The notes under the pieces: model-generated
What the model was told of the DNA's origin: nothing
Seen by the model: only the letters and a program-made list of their open reading frames with translations
The model's database searches: none
In this document: one piece after another, positions 20,549 to 24,999 of the stretch
How positions within the stretch are numbered: the stretch's first letter is position 1
Layout of the letters: every line of letters starts with the position of its first letter
Origin: Chara braunii
Taxonomy: Eukaryota; Streptophyta; Charophyceae; Charales; Characeae
DNA length: 24,999 nucleotides
Reading direction: 5' to 3'
Assembly: GCA_003427395.1 (NCBI GenBank)
Contig: BFEA01000085.1
Location: forward strand, 2,388,324-2,413,322
Made by a program: the position numbers and the translations under genes

Positions 20549-21260
20549 CCCTCATCGTCCTCCTCGTCGGCTTGAGTAGATTTGAGAGGGCCAGGGCAGG
20601 CCATTGGTGGTAGTGGAGGCCGTTGGACGTGGAACCAGAATCCAGTAGCAGCAGCAGCTGCGCAGCGGGAGGATCAGCGTTAGCATCATCACCAGGAGCA
20701 GCAGGAGCAAGAGGAGCAGGGAGGGGGAAAGAGATGGGGGGGGACAGGAAGAAGTAGAGTAGATGAGTGCCTCTCTGCACTGAGGTTTGCGGATGCTTGG
20801 AGCACGAGCCGTCGAGCCGCATTGTAGGTAGGTAACGTTCTATTGGTTGGCACTCCCCTTTTCCTCTCCCTTCCATTTCATCATTGGTACATTGCCCGCG
20901 TACTCTTCAGGCATGTAGTGCTTTCTTTCGCTCCCTCGCCGCGATTGCAAGCAAACTCCAGCGACGGATTCTGTGCTGTTTCCCTCCTCCCCTCCCCCTC
21001 TCCCTCCTTTGGTCCGTCCCCTCCCTCCCTACATCATTGAAGCTTTCCGTTCATCTTTGAATTTCATCTCTGGACATAGTCCTTCGGCTCCTGTGTCTGC
21101 TTCTTTTCTCTACCGTGTGCTTTTTCTGCTCCTCCCCACATCCTCCCCTCCCTCCTCCCTTCCTGCGTTTCCGAGTTTATGCATGCGTTTCACCCATGCC
21201 GTCTGATCCTGCAGAGCTCTCATGTAGCTTCCTCCTCCTCGTCCTCGTCGTCGTCCTCCT
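20549..21260. other. Low-complexity GC-rich then pyrimidine-rich DNA, no supported gene
   Basis: CAG/GCA-rich stretches near 20642-20720, a G run near 20736-20743, and CCT-rich sequence at about 20980-21030 and 21125-21160. The frames present (including a 162-codon minus-strand frame over 20388-20876) are compositionally biased and have no motifs. Confidence 0.4.
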
Positions 21261-21265
21261 GTTGG

Positions 21266-21294
21266 CGCACACACACACACATGCACACACACAT

Positions 21295-21346
<52 letters not shown>

Positions 21347-21353
21347 ATACACT
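21266..21353. repeat. (AC)n microsatellite
   Basis: A nearly pure AC dinucleotide tract with ATGC interruptions near its left end, followed by a CCCGCTCCCGC-rich stretch to about 21455. Confidence 0.95.
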
Positions 21354-21521
21354 GCCCGCTGCCTCCCCCGCCCCCCGCTCCCGCTGCCTCCCCCGCTCCC
21401 GCTCCCGCAGGCACCCGCTCACCCTTCCCCTTCAACTCCCGCTCCCGCGTCCGCCGTCTCTCTCTTCTCTCTCACGTGCACGTGTGTTTGTGTGTGCGAG
21501 GGAGGGGGGCGACCCCCTCCC

Positions 21522-21672
21522 AATGAATGAATGAATGAATGAATGAATGAATGAATGAATGAATGAATCAATCAATCAACCAACCAAAAAAACAACCAAT
21601 CAATTAATCAAAGTCGATCAATAAATCGATCAATCAATCAATCAATCGAGCAACTTTGGTTGATTGATGGAT
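21522..21672. repeat. (AATG)n then (AATC)n microsatellite with inverted end
   Basis: About eleven AATG units run into AATC/AACC units, and the tract finishes with GGTTGATTGATGGATTGA. That is inverted relative to the AATCAATCAACC part, so the right portion can fold back on the left. Confidence 0.85.
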
Positions 21673-22660
21673 TGACTGAATCCAAATACAACGAATGAAC
21701 CTTCCTCCGCCCCCCCAAAAGAAAAAACAAAATGGGGGGGGTTCCAAAAATTTTTAACCCCCCTATCTTCTTTAGGTGGTCTAGCCTGGCCCTCCCCCCG
21801 CCACAGCCACCATCCCCGCCCCTCCCCAGAGTGTTGAACTGTACTCGCTCGCGTGTAGCCCCCAGCCGACGGCACCCGGACGTCAATTTTTTCCCACTCG
21901 CTGCCACGTGTCGCGTTTGAACGCCTGCGCGCAGGGATTGAGCGCGCGTTCGTCGCGTTCAATCAGCAACAAATTGTCCGGCTGTACCTACACCCCTCAA
22001 CGAGGGCGAAAGCGGTACTTAGTGGGGGGTGGATCGCATAAATAGACTAAGGAGGGGTGCGATATTCAGTGGCTTTGTTTTGGGGTCCAGCGGTACCATC
22101 GATCGAAAGGAAAGCAGGGAAAAAAGAAAAGAAAATAAAAAGTGCCAAATATTCGCTGTTTTTTGCTGCGCCGCGTACAGCCAGCATACCGCAGTAAACA
22201 TCAGCAATTTTATTATTTTTTTTCTTTTTTCTGGGAGGAAGAAAAGTTTAACAACACTCGTGCATAAATAATATGAACACCGAAAAAAGAGCAACGAGAA
22301 CGAGAAACACAGTTATACATTGATTTGAAAACCCGAGCTGATCTGGGTATGCCTGTTGTTCCGCATTTTCGTTTGCAGCGGCGATAGTGTCGACCTGTCT
22401 CCCTTTTTTTTTTCCTTTTCTTTGCTTAATAGTTTTGTCGTTACGTGTCATGAGTTTTTCAAACCCACTTCGCTCTCCCTCTCTTGGAGCTCACGTGTGC
22501 AACGTTTTTTTTTTTTTTTTTTGCCTTCTGTCTATTTTGTTGGACCACAAGACCATGGACATATGCCCCGCATTTTTGATTCCGCATTTGGGCCACAGAA
22601 CACGAAAAGTGCATTCTGCCCAGATTTCTTGTTGCATTTGGTGGCTGTTTCAATGCTCTG
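21673..22660. other. No supported gene
   Basis: Mixed sequence with homopolymer runs (G at 21734-21741, T at about 22505-22522). TTGAACGC and GCGTTCAA form an 8-bp inverted repeat near 21916-21962. Open frames on both strands are short and unsupported. Confidence 0.4.
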
Positions 22661-22700
22661 AGCTTCCTTTTTCTTTTTTTTCCTTCTTCATCCGGTCTCA

Positions 22701-22893
22701 GTTGGTCGGAAAGTTGGTGGTGCCGCAAGGCGTAGTCTGGGGAGAAGCCCCCTGAGGAGTGAGTGCCAGGAGCGCAGCCTGGCCGAAACGCGTCGGGGAA
22801 GTTGCGCGTTGCATACCGGGAACTGTACATGCGGAGTAGTGCATATCTATGGATGCTTGTACGAGAAGCAGTCTATGGCCACTGTTTTCACTA
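22701..22893 (+). mobile_element. 193-bp insertion flanked by 14-bp direct repeats, carries a hammerhead motif
   Basis: TTCATCCGGTCTCA is present at 22687-22700 and 22894-22907. A 14-bp duplication is in the range made by target-primed (LINE, SINE, Penelope-like) retrotransposition. The segment between has no A-tail and no ORF but contains the ribozyme motif at 22748-22798. Hammerhead motifs of this minimal kind are known from Penelope-like retroelements (established knowledge); linking this copy to them is inference. Confidence 0.45.
22748..22798 (+). ncRNA. Hammerhead ribozyme candidate, minimal type I
   Basis: The core is in order: CTGAGGA at 22752-22758 (CUGANGA), stem II, GAAA at 22785-22788, and the U-C cleavage dinucleotide at 22793-22794. 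Stem I is CCCC (22748-22751) with GGGG (22795-22798). Stem II is G22759-C22784, a five-base bulge, then GCCAGG/CCTGGC (22765-22770 with 22778-22783). Stem III is tiny, A-C/G-U inside ACGCGU. Predicted cleavage is after C22794 (GUC). The bulge in stem II (TGAGT) and 2-bp stem III are unusual, although GAAACGCGTCGGGG endings are familiar from animal retroelement hammerheads. Confidence 0.55.
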
Positions 22894-22969
22894 TTCATCC
22901 GGTCTCATCTGGATTATAACTCGGGTCTGCATTTCAACAGTTTATGTGTGTACCAACTGAGCTAAGGCC

Positions 22970-23541
22970 GTTGATGAGCTTCCCTTCTCAGGAGAAAAGC
23001 GCTCTCGGAAGAAAATAGGGGAAAGTTCAGGTTGTCACAAAACAGGCAACCTGACGGTTGCCTCATGTTGTTGAAGAAGTAATTGCGCAAAGAAAGTTCC
23101 CTGCAACCCGAACGAAATTTGGCAACTTGGCCTGGATTCCATTCAATCTTTTATTATATTATTATTATTATTAATTATTGTTATTTATTATTTATTATTT
23201 ATATATATACAATATATATATATTTGAGTAACCGACTGATATATATGCTAAAACTGTACACAATTTCCCGAAGCTTGCTCCAGGTCCCCAAGGCTGTGCA
23301 CATTTATTGTTCATGACTGGGCTACCTATGTTTAATTTATGCAAGGACCTGAAGTACAGTAGTATATAAGTAACACATATCCTGATGATGATGACTTGGC
23401 AGAAGGAGGGTTGCCGCCTCGTTCTCAGTGGGGTTTCAGCATGTGCCCCTTGGCGTATGACCGGACGAGTTCAAGAAAGTCGCTTGCTTTTATATTTAAG
23501 GTTGATTATCACTTACAATGTAATCAGTTAGGGGGGATTCT
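22970..23541. other. No supported gene; AT-rich stretch
   Basis: TTATTA/ATATAT-rich DNA lies at about 23140-23226. The rest is unremarkable except for the 23381-23470 block described with its partner at 23813-23935. Confidence 0.4.
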
Positions 23542-23608
23542 GCAGACTGTTGAGGGTTTAGCCTCCTCCTGATGAGTCAGTCGGTGAAACTCCGACGAAA
23601 CAGTTTGT
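23542..23608 (+). ncRNA. Hammerhead ribozyme candidate, type III, complete core and three stems
   Basis: Stem III pairs 23542-23550 (GCAGACTGT) with 23600-23608 (ACAGTTTGT): nine pairs, two of them G-U. The cleavage residue is T23551 (GUU). Stem I pairs GAGGG (23552-23556) with TCCTC (23564-23568), one G-U, loop of seven bases. CTGATGA is 23569-23575. Stem II pairs GTCAGT with ACT and GAC (23576-23581 with 23589-23591 and 23594-23596; CC bulge), loop CGGTGAA. GAA is 23597-23599, and A23600 pairs with T23550 as the required 15.1-16.1 pair. All invariant core bases are present. Type III hammerheads are known from plant retrozymes, Arabidopsis and some viroids; whether this copy is active is untested. 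Confidence 0.7.
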
Positions 23609-23668
23609 CACAGCCCCTCGTTTGTTTTCCTCTTCTCCCTTCTCCCTTCTCCCTCTCTGCCTACGGTT

Positions 23669-23810
23669 TACCGGGCAGCTCTGTTTGACGAAATATATAT
23701 ACACACACATACATATATATTGTCACATGATACCGGGCAGCTCTGTTTGACTAAATATATATACACACACATACATATATATACATATACACATACATAT
23801 AGATATACAC
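23669..23810. repeat. 62-bp tandem duplication plus AT/AC microsatellite
   Basis: TACCGGGCAGCTCTGTTTGAC and the following ATATATATACACACACATAC block are repeated at 23669 and 23731. The second copy runs into more ATACAT repeats to about 23810. Confidence 0.9.
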
Positions 23811-23935
23811 GTTGTGATGGATGATGACTTGGCAGGGAGGCGGCTTGGACGGGGTAGTCATTTCTTCTGTTGGTCCTCTTGCTGCCTCGTTCTCAGTCGG
23901 GCTCCCTTTCAGTTTGCCCCTCGGCATATAACGGA

Positions 23936-24400
23936 CAGATTGGTTCTCTCCTGCTCGCGCTCCCCCTTGGTATCCCCTCTTGCCGCCATTCGCTCTTCTC
24001 CCTCCTGTCCCCTGCCTCCTCTTCTCTTGCCTCCTCTGTTTGCTCCCGCACCTGGTCGCCCTCTTCCTTTGAATTATCTACCGTCTACCGTCTACCGTCT
24101 TCCCCGACCACAACGCACCCTGAGAATGAACGCATGCAAGGTATGCGTCCGGCCCGATACAGTCGAAATGATGGTGTTGTGTTCGGGGGAAGGCGGTAGG
24201 CCCCGACGTTAGTGGGCAAGCATGGCCTCTTCCCTCCTCGTTCCGCCCCCCCCCCCCCTTTTTTTTCCTTTCTGTTCTTTCGAGTCCAGGTGAACTGCTG
24301 CTGACTGGCCTGCCAATGCTGCCCACTGCCGTCCGACTTCGAACACGAAGATGTCTTGATCAGCCCTGCCAGAAGTCTCTACCCAAGAAAACTGGCTTAA
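23936..24400. other. Pyrimidine-rich low-complexity DNA, no supported gene
   Basis: CTCC/TTCTCC-rich sequence (23980-24070), CTACCGT three times in a row near 24079-24100, and a C run followed by a T run at 24247-24268. Open frames at 23814-24212 are biased in composition and overlap in several frames. Confidence 0.4.
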
Positions 24401-24484
24401 GGCGGGAAAAATGACGAAAAAGCGAAGAAGAGGGACGGATGCCTGGTTAGTCCGTCTTTTCTTTCTCGTATAGTTTTTCCCGCC
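24401..24484. other. 84-bp imperfect foldback
   Basis: The ends GGCGGGAAAAA and TTTTTCCCGCC are perfect 11-bp inverted repeats. The inner GACGGA and TCCGTC pair around the loop TGCCTGGTTAG, with A-rich/T-rich imperfect pairing between. It could be a tiny foldback transposon relic or a hairpin precursor. No flanking duplication was seen. Confidence 0.55.
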
Positions 24485-24624
24485 CTCTTCTTCTTCTTGC
24501 CATTTCTTTTCTCGCTTAGCCTGGGCTCCTTGGACTCATCTCTGGGCTTAAGAGCACAATGCCGACGGCTGCCCGAGTGGGGCTGTGCGCAGGACACATG
24601 CTCAGGGGCTTTGTTGGTGGCGCG

Positions 24625-24730
24625 CACACACGCATTCACACACACACGCACACGCACACGCACACGCACACGCACACATATCACGCACACAGACACACAC
24701 ATATATCGTATATATCGTCATATATCGGGA
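24625..24730. repeat. (CACACG)n microsatellite, then ATATATCG repeats
   Basis: CA-rich DNA becomes a hexamer array of ACGCAC units (about 24647-24678), then ACAC, then three ATATATCG words (about 24702-24728). Confidence 0.9.
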
Positions 24731-24834
24731 AGGGGGGGGACGGATGAGATATACATCGATCGCATTACGATGAAAGCTAATAGGAATCGAAAATTGACTG
24801 AATTGATGTGCGGCCCGACACAAGAAACCGAGGA

Positions 24835-24896
24835 AAGAAAAACACTAAAAAAGAAACCTGAGAAAAAAGAAAAAAGAAAAAAGAAAAAAGAAAAAT
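24835..24896. repeat. A-rich tract with (AAAAAAG)n heptamers
   Basis: Four to five AAAAAAG units at about 24863-24894 follow looser AAAGAAA sequence. The 159-codon frame across 24497-24976 reads through this and the CACACG array and is not called. Confidence 0.85.
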
Positions 24897-24999
24897 ATGT
24901 TCTGTGGGATGATAATTGGATTATCTGTGGGATGTGTACGTGCTTCGTCTGTTTAATAGCCTTTCTTCTTCTGTGAGGTTTGGTTTCCTCCGCCTTTTC

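Larger units (their letters stand above)
22660..22969 (-). mobile_element. SINE-like tRNA-derived element, interrupted by a ribozyme-bearing insertion
   Basis: Read on the minus strand from 22969, GGCCTTAGCTCAGTTGGTA contains a perfect Pol III A box (TAGCTCAGTTGG). GAGTTATAATCC at about 70 bases is a weak B box, and TGAGACC could pair with the 5' GGCCTTA (5 Watson-Crick pairs, one wobble, one mismatch). If the segment 22701-22907, carrying one copy of a 14-bp repeat, is taken out, the tRNA-like part continues directly into GAAGAAGGAAAAAAAAG, an A-rich tail. That is the layout of a short SINE or tRNA retropseudogene. The anticodon arm is degenerate. Confidence 0.4.
23381..23935. repeat. Diverged direct repeat flanking the type III hammerhead
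   Basis: Blocks at about 23386-23465 and 23819-23932 share GATGATGACTTGGCAG, GCCTCGTTCTCAGT, TTTCAG, TGCCCCT-GGC and a following ACCGGAC/ACGGAC in the same order. The right block has about 35 extra bases in the middle. The ribozyme candidate lies between them. Confidence 0.6.

Noticed and set aside
20388-20876. 162-codon minus-strand open frame
   Set aside because: Low-complexity CAG/CTCC-rich DNA drives its composition; opposite-strand frames are also open.
22966-23010. Third hammerhead-like site (TTGATGAG..GAGAAAAGC)
   Set aside because: The first core C is T and stems I and III do not close. It is not supported.
23569-23610. Type I reading of the 23.5-kb hammerhead, with ACA/TGT as a closed stem III and cleavage at GUC 23609
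   Set aside because: Stem I cannot form next to the core in that topology. The type III fold closes all stems.
1-24999. CRISPR arrays, bacterial operons, rRNA genes
   Set aside because: None present. The tandem arrays have no unique spacers, and the whole window is eukaryotic repeat DNA.

Overview
This is eukaryotic nuclear repeat-rich DNA with almost no credible protein coding. The left 17 kb is one LTR retrotransposon with very long LTRs. Its primer-binding site reads TGGTGCCGTTGTCGAGGATC and matches the 3' end of a plant-type tRNA-Asp at 17 of 20 bases, as I recall that tRNA. This points to a land plant or streptophyte alga. The CA/GT microsatellites are not typical of flowering plants, so I would not narrow it further.

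Layout. Bases 1-4185 are a 5' LTR cut by the window edge. Bases 4188-4207 are the PBS. Bases 4208 to about 12.9 kb are an internal region in which I find no gag, protease, RT, RNase H or integrase motif. A polypurine tract lies at 12898-12911, and the 3' LTR runs from about 12912 to 17069. Giant LTRs around a non-coding interior resemble plant LARDs (large retrotransposon derivatives), although a badly decayed autonomous element is not excluded. The LTRs contain a 51-bp minisatellite, a 135-bp tandem array whose half-units fold into covarying hairpins, and a region tandemly duplicated (432 bp) only in the 5' LTR. The 3' LTR alone carries a 322-bp foldback MITE, and the 5' LTR preserves its empty site.

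Bases 17070-24999 flank the element. They hold one unrecognised 192-codon ORF (18576-19154), low-complexity and microsatellite DNA, and several foldbacks. They also hold two hammerhead ribozyme candidates of different topology. One is a minimal type I motif at 22748-22798 inside a 193-bp segment flanked by 14-bp direct repeats, which interrupts a minus-strand tRNA-like/A-tailed SINE. The other is a type III motif with all three stems at 23542-23608.

Most long open frames here are by-products of minisatellites (51 bp is 17 codons) or simple repeats and are not annotated as genes. All structure and divergence statements come from reading by eye; no alignment or folding program was run.
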